DNA of 64,000 nt, taken from NCBI RefSeq assembly GCF_041415945.1, contig NZ_JBGCUS010000001.1:1116001-1180000 (forward strand), in the 5' to 3' direction. Both the position numbers and the translations under genes were made by a program. This DNA is from Ancylobacter sp. IITR112. Lineage in GTDB: Bacteria; Pseudomonadota; Alphaproteobacteria; Rhizobiales; Xanthobacteraceae. How positions within the stretch are numbered: position 1 is the first letter of the stretch; each line of letters begins with the position of its first letter. The notes beneath the pieces are model-generated. The model had not been told where the DNA came from and searched no databases. It worked only from the letters and a program-made list of their open reading frames with translations. Positions 9,020 through 19,700 of the stretch are shown here, in pieces.

Positions 9020-9049
9020 AAAAGAAAAACGGCGCCGTGAGGCGCCGTT
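9020..9049 (-). terminator. Intrinsic terminator of rne
   Basis: On the minus strand a perfect 9-bp stem (9049-9041 with 9036-9028) and 4-base loop run into TTTTTCTTTT. This is the clearest rho-independent terminator in the first part of the window. Confidence 0.85.
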
Positions 9050-9070
9050 CTCAGTTTTCGGGGCGTGTAG

Positions 9071-9090
9071 GGCGCGCCTGTGCGCGCCCT
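9071..9090. other. GC-rich hairpin in the rne 3' untranslated region
   Basis: GGGCGCGC (9071-9078) and GCGCGCCC (9083-9090) form a perfect 8-bp stem with a CTGT loop, 22 bases ahead of the rne terminator. It may stabilise the transcript 3' end. Confidence 0.4.
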
Positions 9091-9126
9091 GTCGCCGAAG
9101 TGCGGGTCGAAGCTTCGCCCCGGCGA

Positions 9127-11934
9127 TCACTCGCCGAAGATCTTGCGCTGCCACCAGCCGGTACGGCGCGGGCGGTCGGGCTCCGGTGACGGAGCAGGTG
9201 CGGCGGAAGCGGGTGCCTCCTCGGCCGGCGAAGCCTCCACCGGCGCCGCCTCCGCGGCAACGGACGGCTCCTGCGCGCTTTCCGCGACCGGAGCTTCCGG
9301 TGGGGCTGCTTCGACAGGCGCCTCGCTCACGCTTTCGCTGACCGTATCGCCTTCCACCGCGGCCGGCGCCTTCTCGCGCACCGTCGAACGGCGGCGGCGG
9401 GGCTTGGGCTTCGCTTCGGCAGCATCCGCCGCCTCCGCCGCCGGGGCTTCCACGGCGGGCGCTTCCGCAGCAACTGCTTCGGCGGCCGGCACGGCCTCCG
9501 TGCTGGCCTCGGCCGCCGCCGCCTTGGTACGGCGTCCGCCGCCGCGACGGCCGCGACGCGGCTTCTCGTCCTCGATGGGCGCGGCTTCCGCAGCGGTTTC
9601 CGTCACGGCTTCAGGAGTGGGCTCCGCCGCAGCAACATCCTGCGCTTCGGCCGGCGTGATCGCCGCGTCCTCGGGCAGAGCCTCGGCCGGCTCGGCCGGT
9701 TCCGGCGCGGCGGGGGCGTCGCTGGACACCTCGGCCGTCACCTCGGCCGCGACCTCCGCGGTCTCGGGCGCGGACTCGTCGCCGTCGCCATCCTCGCCAT
9801 CATCCTCGAACTCAACGCCGGCCATGTCCGCCGCCGCTTCGCCCTCGGCATGACGCTCGCCATTCTCGCCATTGCCGCCGCCGCCACGCCGGCGCCGACG
9901 CCGGCGGCGCCGGCGGCGCCCGCCTTCGCTCGATCCGTCGCCGGAGGAGGCCGTCGGGCCCGTGTTCTCGCCGGCCTCGGCCTCGGCCGGTGCCTCGGCG
10001 TTCGCCTCGGTTTCCGTCTCGTCCTCGGCTTCGTCGGCGACGATGTCGTCCTCCGGCTCGAACACCAGCTCCGGCGGCTTGGGCAGCGGGATGGGGTTCG
10101 GCACCGGCTCGCCCTTGTCGATGGCGAAAGGCGTCAGCCCGGTCAGCGTGGGGTCCGCCGCGATGGTGATAAGCACACCGAAGCGCTCTTCCAGCTCGTG
10201 CAGATGCGCGCGCTTGTGGTTGAGCACATAGAGCGCGTTCTCCGCCCGGGTGCGGATAACGAGATTATGGGTGTTGGAGCGCTGCAGCATGTCCTCGGCG
10301 CCGCGCAGCATCTGCAGCGCGACGGACGCGGACGAGCGCACATGGCCGGTGCCGCCGCAATGCGGGCACACCTCGGTGGAGGATTCCAGCACGCCGGTGC
10401 GGATGCGCTGGCGGCTCATCTCCATCAGGCCGAAATGCGAGATGCGGCCGAGCTGGATGCGGGCGCGGTCGTTCTTCAGGCAGTCCTTGAGCCTGCGCTC
10501 CACCGCGCGGTTGTTGCGCTTCTCGTCCATGTCGATGAAGTCGATCACGACGAGGCCGGCGAGGTCGCGCAGGCGCAACTGGCGGGCCACCTCCTCGGCG
10601 GCCTCCAGATTGGTCTTCAGAGCGGTGTCCTCGATATTGTGCTCGCGGGTGGAGCGCCCGGAGTTCACGTCGATGGAAACCAGCGCCTCGGTCGGGTTGA
10701 TGACGAGATAGCCGCCCGACTTCAACTGCACCTGCGGCAGGAACATCGCGTCGAGCTGGCTTTCCACCCCGAAGCGGGTGAACACCGGCTGCAGGTCCTT
10801 GTAGACCTTCACGTTCTTCGCATGGCTCGGCATGAGCATGCGCATGAAGTCCTTGGCTTCGCGATAGCCTTCCTCGCCGGCGACGAGAACCTCGTCAATG
10901 TCCTTGTTGTAGAGGTCGCGAATGGAGCGCTTGATCAGCGAGCCTTCCTCATAGACCAGCGACGGGGCGGTGGAGCCGAGGGTGAGTTCGCGCACATTCT
11001 CCCACAGGCGCAGGAGATACTCGAAGTCGCGCTTGATCTCCGGCTTGGTGCGGTTGGCGCCGGCGGTGCGCAGGATGACGCCCATGCCCTCCGGCACGTC
11101 AAGGTCGGAGGCGACCTCCTTCAGCCGCTTGCGGTCCTCGGCCGAGGTGATCTTGCGGGAAATGCCGCCGCCGCGCGCCGTGTTGGGCATCAGCACCGAA
11201 TAGCGGCCGGCAAGCGAGAGATAGGTGGTGAGCGCCGCGCCCTTGTTGCCGCGCTCTTCCTTGACCACCTGCACCAGCATCACCTGCCGGCGCTTGATGA
11301 CTTCCTGGATCTTGTAGGTGCGGGCCCGGCCGCGCGGCGCGGCGCGCTCCGGCATTTCTTCCATGGCGTCGTCGGAGCCGACCTCGTCGACGATCTCTTC
11401 CTCGTCGGCGATTTCCTCGACCTCGCCGGCCTCACCGCCGCTGTCGTCATCGGCGGGACGGCGCCGGCGCGACCGGCGCGCCGGGGCGGCCTCGCCCGCA
11501 CTTTCGTTCTCGCTCTCGCCAGCGGCTTCGGCCGTGCCCTCCTCGGAGACGCTCTCGTCGCCCTCGGCGGCCTTGGCCGCGCCGCGCGTCCGCCGGGGGC
11601 GGCTCTTGGGCTTGTCCTCGTTTTCGGCCTCAGCGTCGCGCCGCTGCTGGCGTTCTTCCTCGGCGAGCAGGGCCTGCCGGTCGGCGACCGGGATCTGGTA
11701 ATAGTCGGGATGGATCTCGCTGAAGGCGAGGAAGCCATGCCGATTGCCGCCATATTCGACAAAGGCGGCCTGGAGGGAAGGCTCTACCCGCGTGACCTTG
11801 GCGAGGTAGATGTTGCCGCGCAGCGGCTTGCGGTTTGCGGCCTCGAAGTCGAATTCCTCGACTCGGTTGCCGCGCACCACCACCACCCGAGTCTCCTCGG
11901 GATGGGTGGCGTCGATAAGCATCTTGTTGGCCAT
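9127..11934 (-). CDS. rne: Ribonuclease E/G
   Basis: A 935-residue RNase E, the membrane-associated endonuclease of mRNA decay and rRNA/tRNA processing. The start MANKMLIDATHPEETRVVVV is typical. The S1 domain is split by a long charged insertion (about residues 95-205, acidic and Arg-rich), common in alphaproteobacterial RNase E. The DNase I-like catalytic region (VDVNSGRST, FIDMDEKRNNR) and Zn-link CPHCGGTGHV follow. The C-terminal 300 residues are low complexity and Ala/Glu-rich, with an uninterrupted run of 11 arginines at 673-683, a likely RNA-binding site. A longer frame reaches 12243, but 11934 is the family start. Confidence 0.97.
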   Translation of the reverse strand: MANKMLIDATHPEETRVVVVRGNRVEEFDFEAANRKPLRGNIYLAKVTRVEPSLQAAFVEYGGNRHGFLAFSEIHPDYYQIPVADRQALLAEEERQQRRDAEAENEDKPKSRPRRTRGAAKAAEGDESVSEEGTAEAAGESENESAGEAAPARRSRRRRPADDDSGGEAGEVEEIADEEEIVDEVGSDDAMEEMPERAAPRGRARTYKIQEVIKRRQVMLVQVVKEERGNKGAALTTYLSLAGRYSVLMPNTARGGGISRKITSAEDRKRLKEVASDLDVPEGMGVILRTAGANRTKPEIKRDFEYLLRLWENVRELTLGSTAPSLVYEEGSLIKRSIRDLYNKDIDEVLVAGEEGYREAKDFMRMLMPSHAKNVKVYKDLQPVFTRFGVESQLDAMFLPQVQLKSGGYLVINPTEALVSIDVNSGRSTREHNIEDTALKTNLEAAEEVARQLRLRDLAGLVVIDFIDMDEKRNNRAVERRLKDCLKNDRARIQLGRISHFGLMEMSRQRIRTGVLESSTEVCPHCGGTGHVRSSASVALQMLRGAEDMLQRSNTHNLVIRTRAENALYVLNHKRAHLHELEERFGVLITIAADPTLTGLTPFAIDKGEPVPNPIPLPKPPELVFEPEDDIVADEAEDETETEANAEAPAEAEAGENTGPTASSGDGSSEGGRRRRRRRRRRRGGGGNGENGERHAEGEAAADMAGVEFEDDGEDGDGDESAPETAEVAAEVTAEVSSDAPAAPEPAEPAEALPEDAAITPAEAQDVAAAEPTPEAVTETAAEAAPIEDEKPRRGRRGGGRRTKAAAAEASTEAVPAAEAVAAEAPAVEAPAAEAADAAEAKPKPRRRRSTVREKAPAAVEGDTVSESVSEAPVEAAPPEAPVAESAQEPSVAAEAAPVEASPAEEAPASAAPAPSPEPDRPRRTGWWQRKIFGE

Positions 11935-12596
11935 TGAACTCTCATATGGGGCAGCGGCCGCGTCGACGTCGCCAGCGACGCCGGACGGCTGGGGCCGTGC
12001 CAGTAAGCGGAAACTGAAAGCGTGAAGGGGATGCGGCGGGCAGGACGGGGAGCCTCGCAGGCGGGGCGCCGACGCGGTGCGCAGGTCGCGGGCCTGCGGG
12101 CAGGTGCGCGGCGGAAAACCACCTTGCGCACGAGACCCACACTTGCCGGCTGACGCATCATCGTTGGTTGCCGTCCTTACACGACCGAACAGGGCGAGCC
12201 GCGACCGGAGGGTCCGGCTCTCGTCAGATAGCCGCGAAAGCATGAGGCGCTACACGGCGAAATGCGCCGCGCGGAAACCTCACGTCCGATCGTCCGTGAA
12301 TGACGAAACCGGGCCGCGTTCCCCGGGCGCGCAGTCAACATGACCGCCGAGGCACGGCTACGGGTCCCGAATGGAATTCGCGCCTTGTGCCGGGCTCCTC
12401 CATTGCTGGGCAGCCCTTCGCCGCAGGGGTCGCGACAGCCGGACGTCGACGAGCGACCGGAATGCGAACCATATGCGTGCTCTTAATAGCGGCACGCATG
12501 CCGATTTGGCAAGGATCGCGTCCGATAGGTCGCCTGCCGCGCCGTTGCCCGCCGGCCACGGCCGCCCGCCGATGTGCGGCGCGGCGCAAGGGCTGG
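11935..12596. other. Long non-coding region between divergent rne and amiC
   Basis: About 660 bases upstream of rne hold no supported gene; the small open frames here lack coding character or homologous-looking sequence. Long 5' leaders that mediate RNase E autoregulation are known for rne in other bacteria, so part of it is probably the rne leader. I could not place a convincing minus-strand promoter. Confidence 0.5.
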
Positions 12597-12625
12597 TTAA
12601 CCCTTTCTGCGTAATTCGCTAGAAA
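12597..12625 (+). promoter_or_regulatory. Possible promoter of amiC-mrcA
   Basis: TTAACC (12597-12602), a 17-base spacer and TAGAAA (12620-12625) resemble a sigma-70 promoter in the only less GC-rich patch before amiC, giving a leader of about 55 bases. Confidence 0.35.
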
Positions 12626-12686
12626 GACGGGGCACGCGCCCCAGCTTCGTGGCGGGCGGCCGGAACAGGAGGAGGGACGGGCAGCC

Positions 12687-13976
12687 ATGGCGTGGCGAAG
12701 AGGCATGCGGAATATCTGGCTCGCGGCGGCGCTGGCGCTGCTGCCGGCGTGGTTTTCCACCTGCCATGCCGCCGACGCCGAGGCTCCGGTGGTGGCGAGC
12801 GATGCGCGCCTGGCCGGCGACGACCAGCGCACCCGACTGGTGATCGACCTCTCACGCGCCGTACCTCTCGGCGCCTTCACCCTCGCCGATCCCTACCGTG
12901 TTGTCGTTGATATTCCCGATGTGATCTTCGCGCTGCCGGCCTCCGCCGGGCAGGAGGGGCGGGGTCTTGTCTCGGCCTATCGCTTCGGCCTGTTCGCGCC
13001 GGGCAAGGCCCGCATCGTGCTCGACGTGACGGCGCCGGTGAAGGTCGACAAGGCTTTCGTGCTGGAACCGATGGATGACCAGCCGGCCCGGCTGGTCATC
13101 GACCTCGTCAAGACCGACCGGGAAAGCTTCCTGAAAGCCGCCGCCGCGCCGCAGCGGGCGGTCGACCAGCCGGAGATGCCGCAGGCCGAGGTCGCCGCCG
13201 CCGGCGATCTGCGTCCGGTCATCGTGCTCGATCCCGGCCATGGCGGCATTGATGCCGGGGCGGTGAACGCCAAATACGGGGTGAACGAGAAGCAGTTGGT
13301 GCTGGTCATCGCCCGCCAACTGGAGCGGCGCCTGCAGGAGACCGGGCGCTACCGCGTGCTGATGACGCGCACCAAGGACACCTATGTCTCGCTCGGCCAG
13401 CGTGTGCGCTTCGCCCGCGAACATGGCGCGCGGCTGTTCATCTCGCTGCACGCCGATTCGCTGGGCTCCAAGGATGGCGATGTGCGCGGGGCGACGATCT
13501 ACACCATCTCCGACCGCGCCTCCGACGCCGAATCGCAGCGCCTCGCGGATTCGGAGAACAAGGCGGATCTCATTGCCGGAATCGACCTTTCCGAGGAGCC
13601 GGCAGATGTCGCCGGCATCCTGTTCGACCTCGCCCAGCGCGAGACGCGCAATTTTTCCGCGCTTTTCGCCCGCAGTCTCGCCGGCAGCGTCAGCGGCGTG
13701 GCGCGGATGCACAAATCGCCGCTGAAATCGGCCGGCTTCAAGGTGCTGAAGGCGCCGGACGTTCCCTCGGTGCTGTTCGAACTCGGCTATCTTTCCAGCG
13801 CCAAGGACCTTGAGCTCATGACATCGGCCGCCTGGCAGGCTAGTGTGACCGAGGCCATGGTCGCGGCGATCGACGCCTATTTCGCCGCGCAGGGGCCCGT
13901 GGAGGGTATCCCCGTGGCGCTGCCGGCCAGTACTGGCCGGACGGGCGGCGATCCTCTGGCCGCGACCGGGCCTTGA
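12687..13976 (+). CDS. amiC: N-acetylmuramoyl-L-alanine amidase with AMIN domain
   Basis: A 429-residue periplasmic zinc amidase that cuts the stem peptide from MurNAc, mainly during cell separation. A signal peptide (about 1-28, ending CHA) precedes an AMIN domain (about 35-130, RLVIDLSRAVPLGAFTLADPYRVVVDIP) that binds peptidoglycan at the septum. The Amidase_3 domain (about 175-405) has the zinc motifs LDPGHGGIDAG and ISLHADS, and the catalytic Glu in VLFELGYLSS. A purine-rich GGAGGAGGG lies upstream, slightly far. It precedes mrcA in the same direction, a conserved order. Confidence 0.96.
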   Translation: MAWRRGMRNIWLAAALALLPAWFSTCHAADAEAPVVASDARLAGDDQRTRLVIDLSRAVPLGAFTLADPYRVVVDIPDVIFALPASAGQEGRGLVSAYRFGLFAPGKARIVLDVTAPVKVDKAFVLEPMDDQPARLVIDLVKTDRESFLKAAAAPQRAVDQPEMPQAEVAAAGDLRPVIVLDPGHGGIDAGAVNAKYGVNEKQLVLVIARQLERRLQETGRYRVLMTRTKDTYVSLGQRVRFAREHGARLFISLHADSLGSKDGDVRGATIYTISDRASDAESQRLADSENKADLIAGIDLSEEPADVAGILFDLAQRETRNFSALFARSLAGSVSGVARMHKSPLKSAGFKVLKAPDVPSVLFELGYLSSAKDLELMTSAAWQASVTEAMVAAIDAYFAAQGPVEGIPVALPASTGRTGGDPLAATGP

Positions 13977-14093
13977 ACGGTCGCGATTAGGCCATAGTTG
14001 CCGCGCACACGCTGCCCTTAGGGCGACGACGGACACTGGACTCGCATCGTGCAGGAGCGCGGTGGCGTCCTCAGCTTATGGGGGCCTGGCCGC

Positions 14094-16532
14094 ATGCGGC
14101 TGCTTCTGCGGTTTCTGGGTTTCATGTTCGCGCTGGGCACGATCGTCTTCGTGGTCGGCGGGGCCGTCGCGGGCTATTTCGCGTGGAAGTTCTCGCAGGA
14201 CCTGCCGGACTACAGCCAGCTTCAGAACTACGAGCCGCCTGTCATGACCCGCGTCCATGCCGCGGATGGCTCGCTGCTGGCCGAATATGCCCGCGAGCGC
14301 CGGCTTTACCTGCCGATCCAGAACATTCCGCCGCTGGTGAAGGAAGCCTTCATCTCCGCCGAGGACAAGAACTTCTATTCCCATGGCGGTATCGACCTGA
14401 CCGGTATCGGCCGCGCGGCCTACGCCTTCATCCAGAATTACGGCTCGGGCCGCCGCCCGCAGGGCGCCTCGACCATCACCCAGCAGGTGGCCAAGAATTT
14501 CCTGCTCACCAACGAGGTCTCGATCGACCGCAAGGTGAAGGAGGCACTGCTGGCGCTGCGCATGGAGCGCGCCTATTCCAAGGACAAGATTCTCGAACTC
14601 TATCTGAACGAGATCTATCTCGGCATCGGCTCCTATGGCGTCGCCGCCGCCTCGCTGCTTTATTTTGACAAGTCGGTTTCCGAGCTGACCATCGCCGAGG
14701 CCGCCTATCTCGCCGCCTTGCCCAAGGGCCCGAACAATTATCACCCGTTCCGCCGCCACGACGCCGCCGTCGAGCGCCGCAACTGGGTGATCGACCGCAT
14801 GGCCGAGAACGGCTACATCACCGAGGCGCAGGCCGAGGAAGCCAAAAAGACCGACCTCGATGTCACTGTGCGCCCGACCGGCGCTCATATCTTCTCGGCC
14901 GAGTATTTCGCCGAGGAAGTGCGCCGCGAGATTTTCGAACGCTATGGCGAGGACAAGCTCTATGGCGGCGGTCTCTCGGTGCGCACCACGCTCAATCCCA
15001 AGCTGCAGGCCTATGCCAAGCAGGCACTGCTCGACGGGCTGACGCGCTATGACGAGCAGCGCGGCTATCGCGGCCCGGTGACGCGCATCGAGACAACGGG
15101 CGACTGGGGCGCGCGCCTCGCCGATGTGCGCACCTTCACCGATATTCCCTGGCGCCTCGCCGTGGTGCTCGATTCCGACGCCAAGGGCGCGCGCATCGGC
15201 CTGCAACCGCAGCGCGACCGTTCCGGCACGCTCAGCTCCCAGCGCGATGTCGGCATGATCACCGCCGATGGCGCCAAATGGGCGATCCGCAACGCCAAGG
15301 GCGGCGTGGCCAGCGTGCTCAAGCCGGGCGACGTGGTTTATGTCGAGCCGGTGGACGGCAAGCCCGACCAGTGGCGCCTGCGCCAGCAGCCGCAGATCGA
15401 AGGCGCGCTGGTGGCGATGGACCCCTCGACCGGGCGCGTGCTGGCGATGGCCGGCGGCTTCTCCTTCGATGAGAGCCAGTTCAACCGCGCCACCCAGGCG
15501 ATGCGTCAGCCGGGCTCGTCCTTCAAGCCCTATGTCTACGCGGCGGCCATCGACAATGGCTATACCCCGTCCAGTGTCGTGCTGGACGCGCCGTTCGAAC
15601 TGGCCCAGCAGGGACAGGCGACGTGGCGGCCGGAGAATTATTCCGGCAAGTTCTACGGCCCGCAGACCCTGCGCTTCGGTATCGAGCAATCGCGCAACGT
15701 GATGACGGTGCGGCTCGCCAATGATCTCGGCATGCCGCTGATCGTCGAATATGCCAAGCGGTTTGGTGTCTCCGACAATCTCCTGCCCGTGCTGTCCATG
15801 TCGCTCGGCGCCGGCGAAACCACGGCGCTGCGGCAGGCCGGCGGCTATTCGATGTTCGCCAATGGCGGCAAGCGTATCAAGCCGACCCTGATCGACCGTA
15901 TCCAGGACCGCTACGGCAAGACCATCTACCGCCATGACGAGCGCGAATGCCGCGGCTGCGACGCCGCCGCCTGGTCCGGCCAGAGCGAGCCGGTGCTGAT
16001 CGACCGGCGCGAGCAGGTGCTCGACCCGATGACCGCCTACCAGATCACCTCGATGCTGGAAGGAGTGGTCCAGCGCGGCACTGGCACGGCACTCAAGGTG
16101 CTGGGCAAGCCGATCGCCGGCAAGACCGGCACCACGAATGAGGAAAAGGACGCCTGGTTCGTCGGCTACACGCCTGAGCTCGTGGTGGCGGTCTATCTCG
16201 GCTTCGATACGCCCAAGCCCATGGGCAAGGGCTCCACCGGCGGCTCGCTCGCCGCCCCGGTGGTGCGCGATTTCATGAAGCTGGCGCTGGCTGACCGTCC
16301 GGCGGTTCCATTCCGTGTGCCGCCCGGCATCAAGCTGATCCGCATCAACCCCAAGACCGGCCTGCGCGCCGGGCCGGGCGAAGCCTCGATTCTCGAAGCC
16401 TTCAAGCCGGGCACCGCGCCGCCGGACAGCTATTCGATCATCGGCGCGACCGATGCGGCCGGCAATCCGATCGGCATCAACCCCGATGCCGACCGCGCGG
16501 TGGGCGCCAGTGGCACGGGCGGGCTCTACTGA
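14094..16532 (+). CDS. mrcA: Penicillin-binding protein 1A, bifunctional class A PBP
   Basis: An 812-residue inner-membrane peptidoglycan synthase. One N-terminal transmembrane helix (about 6-30) leads into the GT51 glycosyltransferase domain with its catalytic Glu in SAEDKNFYSHGGIDLTG and the QGASTITQQVAKN motif. An OB-like insert follows. The transpeptidase domain has SxxK in QPGSSFKPYVY and the KTGTT motif near residue 680. The ATG at 14094 gives the usual MRLLLRFLGF start; a GTG at 14049 would add 15 residues. In relatives prfB usually follows directly, but here two genes intervene. Confidence 0.96.
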   Translation: MRLLLRFLGFMFALGTIVFVVGGAVAGYFAWKFSQDLPDYSQLQNYEPPVMTRVHAADGSLLAEYARERRLYLPIQNIPPLVKEAFISAEDKNFYSHGGIDLTGIGRAAYAFIQNYGSGRRPQGASTITQQVAKNFLLTNEVSIDRKVKEALLALRMERAYSKDKILELYLNEIYLGIGSYGVAAASLLYFDKSVSELTIAEAAYLAALPKGPNNYHPFRRHDAAVERRNWVIDRMAENGYITEAQAEEAKKTDLDVTVRPTGAHIFSAEYFAEEVRREIFERYGEDKLYGGGLSVRTTLNPKLQAYAKQALLDGLTRYDEQRGYRGPVTRIETTGDWGARLADVRTFTDIPWRLAVVLDSDAKGARIGLQPQRDRSGTLSSQRDVGMITADGAKWAIRNAKGGVASVLKPGDVVYVEPVDGKPDQWRLRQQPQIEGALVAMDPSTGRVLAMAGGFSFDESQFNRATQAMRQPGSSFKPYVYAAAIDNGYTPSSVVLDAPFELAQQGQATWRPENYSGKFYGPQTLRFGIEQSRNVMTVRLANDLGMPLIVEYAKRFGVSDNLLPVLSMSLGAGETTALRQAGGYSMFANGGKRIKPTLIDRIQDRYGKTIYRHDERECRGCDAAAWSGQSEPVLIDRREQVLDPMTAYQITSMLEGVVQRGTGTALKVLGKPIAGKTGTTNEEKDAWFVGYTPELVVAVYLGFDTPKPMGKGSTGGSLAAPVVRDFMKLALADRPAVPFRVPPGIKLIRINPKTGLRAGPGEASILEAFKPGTAPPDSYSIIGATDAAGNPIGINPDADRAVGASGTGGLY

Positions 16533-16718
16533 GGCGTTTTTGCATCACTCGGTCCGCAACGACCCGCCGCTGACGGTTTTACGCCGGCGTTTAGTTGATG
16601 CGCGGCCTGGCGAACCTTAGCCTTTCCCTGTCTTGGGGACGTTTTTGCCGGCTGTGGCCTCGGCCGTCTGCCTCATTACGGGCGGCCGTTGCGGCGCGGT
16701 CGGAGACGAGGGGCGGGC

Positions 16719-19700
16719 ATGGTGTATCGTCATGGGGATGACGGGCGCTTTCATTTTCAGTTGGTATCGGCCGGTGTGGCTTTCGCGGCGGCTCTGGTCC
16801 TCACGCTGCCCCGGACGGCATTGGCAGGGAGCGGCTGCGACAGCATCCACTCCTGCAATGTTGAGCTTCTCGAGAACTTCGCCGCTTTCCAGCATGAGGA
16901 AGCGGGCCTGGCAATTCTTGAGCAGAACCTCGCCACGGAAGAATCGATCTATGCGTCCTCGACCTCCGAGCAAAAGCTGCTGGCGGCGATCAACAGTCAG
17001 CTTCAGGGTAATGTACCCTATTACAACATCTGGAATCTCGCGCGCCCCGATCTGAGCTATCTGTTCAATCAGGGCTCGCTTCTGTCGCCGGGCACCAATT
17101 TCCCCACAGGCTCGGCCTATGTGACCATCATCGAACAGGCGCTGGATGTAACGGGCCCGGTCGCGGGCGAGATGAAGACCCACTTTGCCGAGGATCCGGA
17201 CCGCGCCAGCTACAGCGTCTACGGCGTCTTGCCTCAATATGCCGGCGAGGCAGCGGGCGATCCGCGCCCCTTCGTGGTGTCGGAGGCGATCAACGGCGCT
17301 CCCTGGACCGTGCAGCAGACATCCGCCCTTGCGGTGACGATCCAGCAGTCGAGCGACGTGCCGCCGCGTTACCAGGCCCAGAACTGGGGTGGCTATGTCG
17401 ATAGCCCGGCCTTTCCGAGCGGGCATTCCACAGCCGGCAACACCCTTTCCATTCTCACCGGAATCCTTGCGCCGCAATATTACAAGGACTTCCTCATGGC
17501 GGGCATCGACTTCGGGCTGAGCCGCAACATCTTCGGGGTCCACTACCCCCTCGACGTGATCGGTGGCCGCCTGATCGCGACCTATAATCTGGCCATGTGG
17601 CTGAACGGCACGGATTACGGGGTCGGAACGGCCGATGTCGCCGGCGCGAGCGCGTCGCTGCAGGCCTATATCGGCTCCGGCGGCTCGTCGCCCTATGCCG
17701 GCGCCTGCCGGGAGAATGTCGTCGCCTGCATCCGCGCGGGCGCGATTCCCACCGCCGACCAGTTCCGCGAGGCCCGCGACCTCTACACCTACTACATGAC
17801 CTACGGCCTGCCGGACTTCTCCGACACTGGCGAGGCGCCCGTGGTGCCCGAGGGCGCCGAAGTGCTCATCGCCACCCGCTTTCCCTACCTGGACGCCGCG
17901 CAACGGCGCGAAGTGCTCGCGACCACCGAGATTGCCTCCGGCAGCGCCTTCGACAATGGCAGCGGCTGGGCCCGGCTGAATCTGTACGCGGCGGCGGACG
18001 GCTTCGGCGCGCTCAACTGCGGCGGCGAGGGGGCCGAGGACTGCACCCAGACCATCGAGATGGACGCTTCCGCCGGGGGCTACATGGCCTTCGATGTCTG
18101 GGCCAACGACATGACCGGCGACGGCCGGCTGGAACTCGCGGGCGACGGCATTCTCGTTCTGGTGGGCGAGAGCACCTATACCGGGGGCACCGGGGTGCTC
18201 GGCGGCACGCTGGCGGTGACCGGCAGCCTTTTCGGGGCTGTGGACGTGGCGCCCGGCGCGTTCTTCTACAATGCCGGGACCGTCGACTCCGCCGCAGTTG
18301 TCAATGAGGGCACGACGCTGAATGACGGGCTGATCGACGGCAACGTGCTCAGCTCGGGAGAGTTCGGCAATAATGGCCGCGTGAGCGGCAATGTCGAAAG
18401 CTCCGGCCTGTTCTTCGGCTCGGGCACCATCGGCGGCACGCTCGACATCACCGGCGGCATCATCGCTCCGGGGAATTCCGTCGGCACGGTCGAGGTCGAG
18501 GGCGATGTGCAACTCGCGGCCGGCACCACCTATCAGGCCGAACTGGCCCGTGACGGTGCTGACCTGATTGTCGCCGGAGGAGCTGCCTCGATCAACGGCG
18601 CGGTGCTGGATCTCGTGGTGGCACCCGGCACGATCCTCGGCCTGCGGCAGTACACGATCCTGTCGGCGGAAAGCGGCGTGGACGGCACCTTCGCCCTCGC
18701 CGGCGGCGACCCGCCCGCGGCCTATCCCTTTCTCGACATGGGGGTGAACTACGGCGAAGACAGCGTTGTCGTCCAGACGTTCCGCTCCAGCCTGCCTTTC
18801 GCCGCGTTGGCCCTGACGCCCAACCAGAGAGCGGCGGCGCGCAGCCTTGATAGCGCGCCGCTGGACAGCGCGCTCGGCGATGCGGTCCTGTCGCTCAACG
18901 CCTCGACAGCCCCGGCCGGGTTTGCGGCACTTTCCGGCGCGGCCGGCGCCTCGGTGAAGAGCGTGCTGCTCAATGACAGCATCTTCCTGCGCGCGGCGGT
19001 GATCGACCGGCTGAGGACGGCCGACACCCCGGCCGCGGCATCCGCTGGCATCGCCGTGGCGCCGCTCGCCTATGCCGCCCCGTCGGTCCCGGCAGTGGCC
19101 TTGCCGATGAAGGCGCCGCCGCCTGTCGCGTCGCCGTCCTCGGCGCTGTGGGCGCAGGCTTTCGGCGCCTGGAGTTCCTATGACGGCAACGCCAACGCGC
19201 GGGGCCTCGACAGCAATACGGGCGGCTTCCTCATCGGCGGCGACACGCGGGTCGAGGACTGGCGCGTCGGCATGTTCGGCGGCTACAGCAGCACCAGCTT
19301 CGACAGCACGGCGGACGCCGCCACGGGCAGCAGCGAGAACTGGCATATCGGCGCCTATGCCGGCCGCTCCTGGGACGCGCTCGCGCTGCGGACCGGGCTT
19401 GCCTATAGCTGGCAGGATGTGGACCTCTCTCGAACGGTCGCCCTGCCGGGCTTCGTCGGAGCTGCGAAGGCGGACCACAACGCCGGCACCTTCCAGGCCT
19501 TCGGCGAACTCGCCTACGGGCTCGACGCCGGGATGGTGCGGCTGGAGCCGTTCGGCAATCTTGCCTATGTGCAATTGCACACCGACGGCTACACCGAAAC
19601 AGGCAGCTCGGCGGCGTTGCGGGTGGACGGTTCCACGACGCAAACCACCTTCTCCACGCTGGGCCTGCGCCTCGCCGCTCCGCTTCCGTCCGCGGCGATG

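Noticed and set aside
12597..12616. CtrA binding site (TTAA-N7-TTAA) before amiC
   Set aside because: Only the left TTAA is present and the spacing to TAA is wrong; the region reads better as a -35/-10 promoter.
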